A DNA stretch of 64,000 nucleotides, from contig JAZGTN010000006.1 of the NCBI GenBank assembly GCA_037783415.1, positions 4,712,001 through 4,776,000 of the forward strand, read 5' to 3'. The DNA comes from Leptasterias polaris. Lineage: Eukaryota > Echinodermata > Asteroidea > Forcipulatida > Asteriidae. This document shows, piece after piece, positions 53,501-64,000 of the stretch. The position numbers and the translations under genes are program-made. Position 1 is the stretch's first letter. Every line of letters begins with the position of its first letter. The notes under the pieces are model-generated. The model was not told the DNA's origin. It did no database searches and saw only the letters and a list, made by a program, of their open reading frames with translations.

Positions 53501-56500
53501 GGTCCCGATTTCTCTGCATTATAAAAAAAATCCCACTTCCAGTTTGCGTTTTGTTCTTCCACGTTAAATGGCAGGTGTTTTTAAGGGGTCATGTTTACCA
53601 AGTAGCACTTCGTGCTACTGTTTACTTCCAACTCTGACAAAATATTTGTGAATAGGGTTATTTTACCCAGAAAAGAATACACCACTCTGTATAACCCAAA
53701 TCAAATTCAGCATTTCCCCGGTTCCTTTTTATTCAGAAAATCTCAGCGACATTCCCCCCGTGGTCTGTAGTACTTTTCTCACTTCGCCACACATTGTGTG
53801 TTCAACTTCCATGGGAAATAAACGGGTAGAGAGAGGGAAGAAAAAACCTTAAGATTGTACTCGTGTTGTTCAGCCGAAATTCTTGGGCAGAGTGTGGAAA
53901 AGGGAGTGTATGTACGGATGAAGTGTGTGGCTTTTATGACCACACCAGTCCCTGAAACACGCTTGGGACACGATGGGCTATTGTTGGGGTTGACAATAAC
54001 GGGCTACGGTTGAAGCACCAGGCTATTTGCTTAGTGGAGTACACGTTGTTAGCTCTCTCGGAGGTGCTCCTTGGCCAAATGTATGCCGTGTTTACCTAGG
54101 GCAGCGGGTCTGAATAGAGTGCCAGCACTGGTGGTAGTCATGGCAGTCTCTTACCCCCGCGTCTTGGGACTCGCTGCTCTAGTCTATCGGTACCCTTGTA
54201 CTTTCTCACCTTGTGATATGGTCCTTCTGGGTTTTCATGTATTTTTACAACGGTCTGACAGGCAATTATTATACAATTTTAGCGAAGTACTTTATAATAG
54301 AGGTCATATCAAACAGTCTTCGAATGGGAATGAAATAATAAGTGATATAGAACCACAAGTGACAATGCCAAATGAAATTTGATTTATGCATCTATAAAAA
54401 ATAAGATGTAATTTTGATCATGCTGCAGCAGCTATTAGAAACAATGATTTGGGGCGAGTTAAACGTAGGGAAAAAGTGTTATTTCTCATTATAAAAAATT
54501 ATGTTTTCGATGTAAATATTAAGCATTGGACATAAGTAGTCGATGTTTTGATTGAGTATGTTTCGTCAACGTATAATGTCAAAAATCTACCATCTCCTTG
54601 CAATTTCTTTCCCCGTGTATGTTATTCTAACCCTCCTGACACATTGCATTATTTATAGCCCGCATAATACACAGTGTATATTTTACCCCATTAAATCTTT
54701 TTAATCCATTTTCCCGGCTAGGAGCGCACTGACAGAGCCCCATCATAACTATCGCTTACCGGCCCTTTCATGTTCCTGCGGGCGACTGCTATGGAGGCTT
54801 GCGGGGGGAGAACGAGAGCTAGTGCGAAGTACTGTGTCTCTCTGGCTAAGAATAGACGTTGGGTTTTAAGGACGGCAGCCCCGGGCACAGACTGGCTTGG
54901 CTACTGTGTGCGACCGTGGACCCACCAAACACGAACTCCAGGGGCAGGAGTTGCTGGTGAATCGGTCAATCTAGAGAGAGCCATTGTTGTCAGGTTTTTT
55001 TTTTTTTACATTAAAGTTGAGTTCTGAGGTAAAACATCAAGACATGGTACCGGGGTACATATTCTTCATTGATTGTATGAAATGCATGATGTACACTGTA
55101 CATCAACCACAACAAATAGTGTGTTATTCAGTATCGAGGAACCTCTGATCAGTGTATACAAGTTCGGAAATGTGATTATTCAAAATATAAATTGAGGAAA
55201 ATTTTACTTTTGCATCTGCACCAACGAGCCGAGACACGAAGCTTTGGATGTTCATAATTGATTACGAAGAATGTTCCTATTTTGTTATTGTGACACTAGC
55301 ACAACACTTTATTATTAGTGAATCTACGTATTATCAGTTGGTTTCCCTTTGTTCACTCTGGTATTGAGCTAAAATTATAACGACATGCGTCATCAAGCGA
55401 CTTTGCAAGTCTAATCCGTTACATCATTATCGCAGATATTTGTGCTCTCAGGTTGTCGGCATCTTCTCACAAAAATACTGTTGAGAATATGCGAAGAGGA
55501 GAAGAAGAAAAAACCGTATTTGGTGGACCTGCAGGGCTGTCAGGGACATTTCCAATCATGTCTTCCCCGTAATAATGACGTCTAATTGGAGCTCAGTCCT
55601 CATTAAGACCAATATGTATAGGACATCGCCCCCTATCTCGCTCTCGCTGTAGAAATCACGAGTGGGTTGCATAATTGGACAATTTCCCGCCCCGCTTTCT
55701 CTCTGAGTGTCGGTCATGTGTTTCGTTCAGTTCAACTCGCTTGGCATGCAGTGCTTGTTGGTGGTGGGGAGAAGTTATCAAAGCTTCAGATTTTGTAATA
55801 TTGGTCCCTGTTTTTGTCTGAACAGCTGATTGTTATTTGGAGATTGGGTTCTTGACCCTCAACATGTTCCATGTGTTGTTGGAGAGAGGAAAAACCCGAT
55901 GTTCTTGTCTACTTCCTTATTAATTGGGCATAGAATCGCTTATATCCGGTTAACATGTGGGGGACATTGTACAACCACGTGGGGTCGGATTGCATATCTG
56001 TTTTGCTTTTCAAAAAATATTGCAAGAAACTTGTCTATTGTGTGGGTGTTATGGTCATATTGGGAGAGTTTGTGTGTTGTGGGTTTTTTCATGATCTGAA
56101 ACTGCGGAAATAATATAGCAAAGTGTTTACAACATGATGCCTTCCGGCTTGAGAAATTTCAGACCTTTATCTGAATTCAGACTTCTGTTTGGCGGCCAGG
56201 TGAAAATAGTACCGGTAGCTTTTTAGTTTTCTTCTTCAGCGTAAAACAAAATGCTTTTTGATCTAATTCTGTAGTGCTGAAGAAACTGTTTCCAGAATTA
56301 TCTTAACATTTATAACACCAGGGGTTATTAGAGGTGGAAATGGCATCATTTCAAGACCCCCCCCCCCCTTAAAATTTGGATGTAAGTTTCGGACCTTTTT
56401 TCATGTATAGGCCTATGACTTTCACCTCTGCGCTGTATAAGAATCCGCTGCTTGTCTTCGTTTTGTACAAGTTAACTTTGTGTCACGAAGCCGAATTTGA

Positions 56501-57160
56501 TAGATTCAATTAGAGCATCAGAGGGAAAGCTATAGAAATTCAGCCAGGGTGACGCAGTGGTTAATCTTCATCGGTTTCTGCTGTGTAGGCCCCCAATGTT
56601 AGCAAGGGGCACAACATATCAATATCATACTGACTATACTGTATGGCAAACGGTACCAGACCCTCCAATGAGAGGCTGCAATTTGCCATACAGTCAAAAT
56701 GGCTACCCCAAGAATTTCCTCAACGAGGAGGACTTGCACAGATTCTGATGTACCCTGCGTTTGCCTGGTTCAATTTGCATGGATCCACAATGCAGCCGAG
56801 CTAGCCCTAAAAACAAACTATGGTCACGAGCAAGAAGCAGTACTTGATTGTACTTATGTGAACCAGTGACAAGTATTAACATACTTACATAACATTGTGT
56901 CTGATGGTAACCTGTTTTTGCTTTGCATGATGTTTCTTGATTAGTAAAATTGGTGTGCTTGTAATTGAAAAAAAACCAAAAGCAACCTCGATGGTTGGTC
57001 CCTGTTCTATCAAGAGTCCATTATGGTTCAATATGTGTGTTAGCTTACTGTTTGACGTCACACGCAGCTTATACTCCCTGTCCCGATGGACGCCATTTTG
57101 CAAGTCGCGGATGTCTAACCGTGCGCGCTTCACCTAAATACGAACTGAACATACAGCAAG
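53500..57160. other. Intergenic sequence, no supportable gene
   Basis: A frame at 54770-55027 (MEACGGRTRASAKY...) is GC-richer and ends beside CAG/GTTTTT, but has no recognisable protein. 55560-55740 has TAATTGG-type and GACGTC words and a balanced composition unlike its surroundings. Poly-C at 56360-56371. Confidence 0.45.
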
Positions 57161-57286
57161 GCTATTTCCAAATTAGCTGCTGTCGCTTGATCTCCAAACA
57201 TGCGTTGGAGCATGGGATACCCACAACAACACCCTTAGCAACGGCCATAGCCGTAGCCACTGTCGCCAACTCGGACACGGCCTAAC
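57161..57286. mobile_element. Small hairpin MITE
   Basis: Left AGGCTATTTCCAAATTAGCT and right CGCCAACTCGGACACGGCCT, the same terminal pattern as 48942-49067 and 29771-30261. Confidence 0.72.
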
Positions 57287-57317
57287 ACACTTCGTATAAG
57301 ATATACGAGGGGAGTGG

Positions 57318-57352
57318 GGTGATGACGTCACGGGGATGGGGTGATGACGTCA
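57318..57352. promoter_or_regulatory. Pair of perfect CRE palindromes
   Basis: TGACGTCA at 57323-57330 and 57345-57352, each within GGGGTGATGACGTCA, 22 bp apart. CREB/ATF-type sites by sequence; no gene start is recognised nearby. Confidence 0.5.
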
Positions 57353-57359
57353 GGTGAAT

Positions 57360-59750
57360 TGGATCACGCGCAGCCAAAATAACCTGAGCTAATAAAAGTG
57401 TCTGAAAATTTACACAGACATTTTGCTTTTGACACGTTTTGAATTGTACTTGTTTATTTCCTAAATCAGCCATTTGGGTTTGCCAATAAGCCTATAGTAA
57501 GTGTACGTTCCACTATGGCGAGTAACTGATGTAGCACATAACGTGTAGTTGAAGAAGATTGATTGCGAGGTTTGGTTGGGGCGCCCTTAGCGTGTAGGGG
57601 GTAATGGAATGATAATTGCATTGATGTACCACATTCAATAATTCATGTATTGATCATACACGAGGCAAAAAGACCACACCATGGCATCCCTAAACACAAA
57701 TCGGTTAATTATTTGCAGGCAGATAAAAAGTCCCCACTCAGTTATTTCTTTCGAGTGGAAGTGAAATCAAATCAGCTGATGTTTTTTTTTCAGTGTAAAT
57801 TGAAAACGTTTATGTTTTAAAACTGTCCGCGTGAAACTGGCACTTTGAGCCTAGATCCGCATGCGTGCATTTTATAACTGTAACTTTTGGTTGAAGGCGA
57901 TTGATACCACGTTCTTAATAACGAAGCGGTTTTTAGTCAGGACGAAACCGAAGGGGAAGGCCCTCAAATACTAGAGACATGTTATGTATAAGTATTATAA
58001 CGTCATCTAAGTGACGTCGTAGCGTAGACCAGGTGGTTCTAATGGTTGTCACGGAACGGCCATTTTGAAGTTTACAAGCATTATATTCTTCATACTTGAG
58101 CCTGATTTCCGATCTTGCCCCCAGAGAAATCAGCAAAGCTGTTTTGAAATAGCCTGAAAAGTATTGTACATGTCGGTCAGCCCTTGTACTACTCTATAAA
58201 AACGTCCATCCTTTTTGCAGAGGATCAGATATTACGCCCGTCTTTTGCGTGCTAAGCAAAGCCAGATAGACCCGGGTGACCGTCTTGAAAACTGCGTGGT
58301 GGGCCTTACTGTAAACATGGGCTTGCTCAGATGTGGCCTAAAGCCGGACCCAACGCCGGGGTTAAATAGCCCGTTTCGAAAAAGGTGTCGACGTAGGTTC
58401 TGACATTATGATACGGGGTGTATCAAACGGGCTAAATGACCCTTTTCGAAACCATTGCTTCGACTATACGGCTTTACGGCTTATAAAAACGCAATCCGAC
58501 TGTTCGAAGCCCAGTACCAAAAGCATGCACCAGACAGACCCTGCCGGAGCCCCACAAACCAAATTCGTGATCTCGAAAAGGGCCTTTGACAGATAATCCG
58601 AAGTTGAGTTTTCAAAAAGGATACAAGGCAAGCTCACAAAATGTTTTGGGCTGGCCACTGGAATCGTAGCTTTAATAAGAATCTGGCTGCGGCATGCAGT
58701 CAATAACTGCCAACAACACATCGCTAGCGTTGTTGGTTCGTTGGGCAGTGACCTGATGCCTATAGCTATATGTGAGCACAGAGGATCAATTTACTGCAAC
58801 CTGGAGTTAATGGATATCAACCTGCTAATCGATATCTGTGTAATCATAAAATAGGAGGGGGGTCAAGTTGAAAATGACTGCAACCTGATCAATATCCTCC
58901 ATACAGTCAATGTAAATAAAGACTGGAGCTTCGCTTGTAAATGTACATGGTTTAGGAGGAGTACAAAGGCGAAGGTAGATTAATTGATGGTTCGGCACCT
59001 CGTTACTTAATGATTTTTTTTTCTTCATCTGTAATAAACACAGATGACAGATTGCTGTCCGCGAAGGCATTAGCTTTTAAAGTGTGGTCCTACTGTTTAG
59101 AGCGCAGTTGCATGCAGTGATTGTGTTCTCGTATATCCAGCTATTTCAATTGGCGACACAGCATGTAGGCCTATTAAAAGTCTATAAATTCAAATTGTAT
59201 CGTAATTACGAGACCATTCTAAAAATTCCTGGGTCAGTATTGATTCGGATTCCCGTCCCATGGGCCTGTGCATTTCAGGATCAGGCTGACCCGGAGGTGG
59301 GATTTTAACTGGAATTCTGCGTCGTTTTGAACCACGTCTTAGCTCATTTTGACACAATTCCGGGACTGATCCCAAAATGGGTCAGGCCCGGAAGTTGTTA
59401 GAGTGTTACATAAAACAATGAGAGAACATAGGGGAGTTAAATTATTAAGTCAAACAATGACCGATTTATACGGTCAATCACCTGCCTCACACGTCCTCGA
59501 TTTATAATACTATAACATAGATATTTCTATCTCATGTTAGGGGGCAGGGCAAAACATGTGTTGATAAAGTGGTGGCTGCTGTATGTTCCGACACCACATA
59601 ATGTTCCGACAACCTCATGTTCCGATAACCCCCGTGATCTACACGCTAGAACGCTAGAGTTACGGGGTTAGGATTAGAATTGTGTGTTTACGTAATCATT
59701 GATGTTACATTACTTGTAGGTTTCCAACTCAGTACTTCCTCAACCCAGTT
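57360..59750. other. Intergenic sequence, no supportable gene
   Basis: A short related pair AAATAGCCCGTTTCGAAAAA (about 58363) and its partly inverted neighbour CGGGCTAAATGACCCTTTTC (about 58428) stands out. No gene seen. Confidence 0.45.
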
Positions 59751-59754
59751 ATAA

Positions 59755-59900
59755 AAATGTCGGGGGTCTCCACCTAACAAGCTTGCTTTTAGGAGACCCC
59801 CACCACTTAATCATACATTGTATCTAAAGTAGCGTATGTGTATTTTTGTTTAAGCAAACTGATTGAGTGGAAATAAACTGAACTGAACTGAACTGAACTG
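59755..59900 (+). mobile_element. Retrotransposon-like 3' tail with hairpin and (TGAAC)n
   Basis: GGGGGTCTCCACC ... TTTTAGGAGACCCCC hairpin, then a tail ending AAATAAACTGAACTGAACTG. Inverse copy at 45005-45130. Confidence 0.65.
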
Positions 59901-62100
59901 AGAATTAGGAAAATACATCAGGTGTGTCGGAGCATACGGTGCTGGATAAGGGTGTCGGAACAATAGGTGTGTAGCCGATGTGTTTTAGAGCCGGAAACTT
60001 GGACTACGGAAATGATAAAAGGACATCCGAATGGGAAAGGAACACACGAGGGAGGCTGGGTGGGGAGGGGAGAAGAAGACCGAGATGGGAAATGGTACGA
60101 GGTTGAACAGAGGAGAGCGACATGCAGTGGTGTTAGAAAAGGAAGTAATGAAGGTTGTGAGGGATAACCTGACTTTAAAATGCATGGTCTATAATACAAC
60201 CTTGGATATCAGCCCCCAATGCAGTCAGATTCTTTCCTCCATTGCTAACCATGTTCTCTGTCCTTTACGTATTCCCCAGGCATAGCGGGTTTCAACCAAA
60301 CGATCGGAAATCGAATTGTAAGGGAAAACGAACGCTGCAACCAGAGGAAACGCCCTCTAAGCGGTCTGATTTACAGGTCTTATTTTTAAGAGATGATATC
60401 TGAAGCGATATCCACCGACTGTGTTGTGTTACACAGAGCTCCCGGCGCCTGGTGTATAACGTGGCTGATCAGCAGGTTATGTTACCAATTGATACAGTTA
60501 AACTTTTACAAGCAGGAAACTGGATTCGTGTTACGGGCTTTCTGGTTAAGGGGGGGGGGGGGGGGTGGAGGGGGTCGTGTGAAAGACCAATATTCGCTGC
60601 TTCTTCCCTTTTTTGGCTAGATACCGTATTAATTGCAAACTGTTGATTCCTGTTTGCATGCCCTAAAACGAGACGGTATTCTTTCGGAGATGGGACGTAT
60701 ATTTATGCATGTCTTTATGGTACTCTAATGAAACCATAAGCCGTAGGGCTTAATGTATACCTGTGAAGAGAGGACGATGGTTTCCAACTTTTCCTATAAA
60801 TATGATTAAGTGTGGGAGATAGGAGAGTCCCGAATGAGGTAATGTGTTAGTCGGTGAGAGACCAAACCCACGTGCGTGTTTCCTGGTCTGGATTCGAACC
60901 GGGTTCCACAAACGTGGAAGGATAACTTATAGAATAGGAGGAGGGATGGAATGTTCACAACTTTCCACCCTTTATAAGTATTTGAGTGAAATTGATATTA
61001 TAAATACAAATTATACAAAATTATAATATTATAATAGTATATTATACGAAATATAATTATTTAGATTTATAATATGCACAACTTAAAATAATTATGTCAA
61101 ATTCAAACTGTTTTTAATAGTCTAAACAGTTATTAAAGGTGCATGCAGTCATTCAGATACAAAAATGTATTAACATAAATGAGTATAAACTACATCACTA
61201 AAATAAAAAAGTTTTGATAAAAAGCATTTGTCACCGTCCTACACCCTCTCCACCAGCCCCCAACAACCATGTCTGACACCAATTGCGTTGAAACGTTTTA
61301 AAGACGATCCATCGGCACAAATGAACAAAAAATATGTATTTACATGTTTTTTTTTAGTTGAATCGTTTGTTTGTTAATCGAGCAATGGAAATTATCAAGT
61401 GGCGTGAAAAACTCAAAAAAACACAAAACTTTTACAAAAGAAGTTGTTCTTGTTTTAGCGACCTGGAAGCAAGGCCATCACTGTGACACGGTCAGTCGCC
61501 AATAAGAGACTGTGGTTTATCTAACGTAAAACGCTTGTTTAACATCCCCATTATTAACCAACCTGACCGAAATCAGCCCTTTAAAAGGCTCTTTGGGTCC
61601 ACGACCACTGACAAGTTCAAGTGCAAATGGGATGCAGCGTGTGTCAGTCAAATCTCTATAGGTGGGTCAGGTCAAGACATGACCTTGATATCTGTCATAC
61701 TTGAACCTCTGTCCTGAACCTTCAACCGCACCGTATAAACACAAACAGTTGATTATAAACTCTTTGGTGGAAGATTTCAACTTGTCGGTCGGTCTCACCA
61801 TGGAGGAAGGTCTCACTGTCCTTGCTCTATGGTCTCACAGAGCAAGCTTATATACAAAGATTGTGAACAGTACGGTACCGGTAACCGAAAAACAAAATAA
61901 CCAAAGATCGAATTTCGATTCATTAGGTTAAAAACTCGATACCAGTACCAATGTCCTGAGAACCTGAGCTAGACTGCCGTCTGTGATACTACCATTATCG
62001 ACCTCAATGCTCGATTCTTTTAAATATTTTGTTAAATGTGTAGAATCGAAATATATGCATACAGCAAGGAAACATGAACTTGAACAACCTATTTCTTGAA
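59901..62100. other. Intergenic sequence, no supportable gene
   Basis: G-rich purine stretch (60050-60115), poly-G (60551-60564) and an AT-rich stretch (60990-61090). Open frames do not look like proteins. Confidence 0.5.
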
Positions 62101-62109
62101 GGTAGTCAG

Positions 62110-62360
62110 TCATAGATGGGTTTTTGTCATTGTAATGTTGATTTATAGGCCAAATTGTCAATAAAGATACAATATAATATAAGTCACCTGTGAAAGTGTC
62201 AGCTGAATACAACATCTATATTTTGTTGAGAAAACATCCCCAAACTGTCACAGTATTTTCCAAGAACGTCGAACCCATCCACGTTAAGCAAGGTGACGCG
62301 GGTACCAACCGCATCTCCGGCCGTAGCAATCACAAACGGACACCACGGAAATTTAAATCT
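62110..62360 (+). repeat. Dispersed repeat, third copy of the 12058 family
   Basis: CATTGTAATGTTGATTTATA, AAAGTGTCAGCTGAATACAA, CCCATCCACGTTAAGCAAGG and CACAAACGGACACCACGG, in family order. Confidence 0.75.
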
Positions 62361-62979
62361 CGCCTTGAGATGAGTTTTGGAGATCCATATTTGTCGACAC
62401 ACTTTTATTGTTTTCCAATCAACGCCGGGCATTTCAGACGAAATAATTTTGCAGGATGCTTTCCAGCATTAAACTTATTACAAGTAAGCTTTCGGATAGA
62501 AAAATACACCAATAAAAATACACGGATACAGCCTCGAGGTAGTTAACAAATTGGGACCCTACCAATTAACAATCATAAACCTAAATTCGTTTCTCCAAAC
62601 ATGACCACAAATTTTGCTTAACAGAAAAATGTGTCTTGCCTATAGCTTTATGCCCAGCAGCTCTCAACAAAGTTGACCTGGGTCCTGACAGTTTTTGTTC
62701 GTTCTCCCTCAACCGTATCCCTGAACCTCTACCCCCACCGTCGCCTGTCGTGGTTGACTGTCATTCCAATATTAAGAGGAGTACACTGGTATGTAGGGGA
62801 TCATTGGTTTGTTTAGGGCTCCCTGTCCCCTCCAGCAAAAAACGATTTTTAGCTTAGAGTGTGTGGTTTGAAGAGGATTCATTGTAGTTTATAGCTTCCA
62901 CATGTCGAGGGGATGTATAGGACGTCTCCACCCTTTTTATGTAAGAAGTCATTCCCCTCAAATTTCTCAGGGCAAGGCG

Positions 62980-62999
62980 GTGGGGGGGGGGGGGGGGGG
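62980..62999. repeat. Poly-G tract
   Basis: Long G run; nearby open frames on both strands are artefacts. Confidence 0.9.
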
Positions 63000-63122
63000 T
63001 ATATCCTGACCCCTGTTGTCATCCGGTGCTCATTAAATAGAAAAGGGAGGGCAAAGCATTGGTTTAGCAAGAGCCTCCATTCTAGTATAAAGTTTTCTAA
63101 ATTATTACTAATGTAGGCCTAT

Positions 63123-63200
63123 AGGCGGTGGAGTTGGCGTAGTGATTTCTGTCCTTGTCTTCCAGCTCTATAGGACCCCGGTTCGAATCCTCCCGATTTC
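63123..63200 (+). mobile_element. tRNA-like SINE head
   Basis: TGGCGTAGTGATTTC (box A-like) and CCGGTTCGAATCC (perfect box B) 50 bp apart. No tRNA acceptor stem closes, so a SINE rather than a tRNA gene. Confidence 0.6.
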
Positions 63201-63389
63201 CCCTGTAATCTCTCGAGTTTTCCTCCTAAAACTTAAACTTCCTTCCTTGTCTTCTCTCCATGGGGTTCTTGGCAAAAAATACAATGATTCGGTTCTTTTC
63301 TGAGAATCATTGGCTTCACAACCATAAATGAAAATTAGATGAAATGTCATTAGCAATAAGCAAATCATCGGAATTTTCTCACTGTTATC

Positions 63390-63738
63390 AAAGCAGATTT
63401 AGAACAATCTTCATTCACTCCAAAGATAAGTGAAATGGAATCTCATGTTCCCACCCTTCCTTGTCCTGTTTTCCGTCTCAAGTCTCAAATTGGTTCTGAT
63501 AGGATCATTGCCTTCACTCGCTTGTAACTTTAATGTTGTCTTGGTAGTTGATTAAGAAACACACAATTTTAAACTATCTTCATTCACTTGAAATATAAGT
63601 AAAATAGAATTCCCATGTTCCCAGCATTCCTTGCCCTGTTTTCCTGTCTCGATTTTCAAATCGGTTCTGATGTGACCATTACCTTCACTATCTTGTAACT
63701 TTAATGTTTCTCTGTAATTGATTTGAGAAACACAACTC
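63390..63738. repeat. Imperfect tandem duplication of about 173 bp
   Basis: Units about 63390-63560 and 63563-63738 share TCTTCATTCACT, CATGTTCCCA, TTCCTTG(T/C)CCTGTTTTCC, TCAAAT(T/C)GGTTCTGAT and CTTGTAACTTTAATGTT in the same order. Confidence 0.85.
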
Positions 63739-63829
63739 ATGGTTTAGGGTGTAGTCAGAGGACAGATCACCCAATCCTATATCCATATCATCTCTAAATC
63801 CTCCGTGTAAATTGATTATTTTTGCTTTA

Positions 63830-64000
63830 CCTCCGCGGATTTGCGATGCTTTTTAGTAGATTTCCGGCCGCTGGGCACCGCAAGCTTTGATCGCACAGGG
63901 GAAAAGTACGGCGGCAGTGAGTTGTTTGTTTGTTCGGGGATCGGTACCTCGCCGAGTTTGACTGTTTGATGCTAAGGCGCCTATCCGGGTCCTTTCTCGG
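63830..64000. other. GC-richer end of window
   Basis: Composition rises and several CG dinucleotides appear (CTCCGCGGATTTGCG, CCGGCCGCTGGG, TCGGTACCTCGCCG). Could be the edge of a promoter or first exon of a gene beyond the window; nothing is proven. Confidence 0.3.

Noticed and set aside
54770..55027. GC-rich frame MFLRATAMEACGGRTRAS
   Set aside because: No recognisable protein, no supported acceptor, and it ends in a poly-T tract.

Overview
This window is animal nuclear DNA: genes are split by GT-AG introns, coding exons are islands in AT-rich sequence, and introns and spacers are full of tRNA-derived SINEs, MITEs, LINE tails and hairpin repeats. The repeat style (a tRNA-Asn-like SINE, a tRNA-Leu-like SINE, TTAA-flanked MITEs) suggests a marine deuterostome, most likely an echinoderm. 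That assignment is inference and no species is claimed.

Layout. (1) 1-15749, + strand: the 3' part of a large multi-exon gene (gene A). I chained 21 exons with matching splice phases; they total 3519 nt (1172 residues plus stop). The protein is acidic at first, then HEAT/armadillo-like helical, then basic and proline-rich. A WDR97/WDR87-like ciliary protein whose WD repeats lie upstream is possible but weakly supported. (2) 17525-20609, - strand: a three-exon DNAJC22 gene, copy 1, convergent with gene A. Its J-domain HPD motif reads HPV. (3) 22250-26390: a spacer with a LINE tail, a 16-bp minisatellite and a 1.5-kb inverted-repeat element. (4) 26391-39870: a second copy of the block starting inside gene A exon 19 and running through DNAJC22. 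It carries a broken copy of the last three gene A exons and a second DNAJC22 (32635-39048) with an intact HPD. (5) 39870-46270: mobile-element debris and one promoter-like spot near 43790-43825 with a ciliary X-box match. (6) 46275-50114, + strand: the last four exons of another gene (gene C), basic and disordered, unrecognised. (7) 50115-64000: no supportable gene; repeats, low-complexity tracts and a few regulatory-looking spots.

DNAJC22 proteins are membrane J-proteins (Drosophila wurst) that recruit Hsc70 for clathrin-mediated endocytosis. A direct segmental duplication therefore produced two DNAJC22 paralogs: one with a canonical J-domain and one whose essential Asp is replaced by Val although the rest of the reading frame is intact. 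Insertions present in only one copy of the block give natural filled/empty site pairs for two MITEs.

Exon boundaries come from splice-site consensus plus phase continuity read by eye. Extra exons of length 3n could have been missed, and no similarity search was possible.
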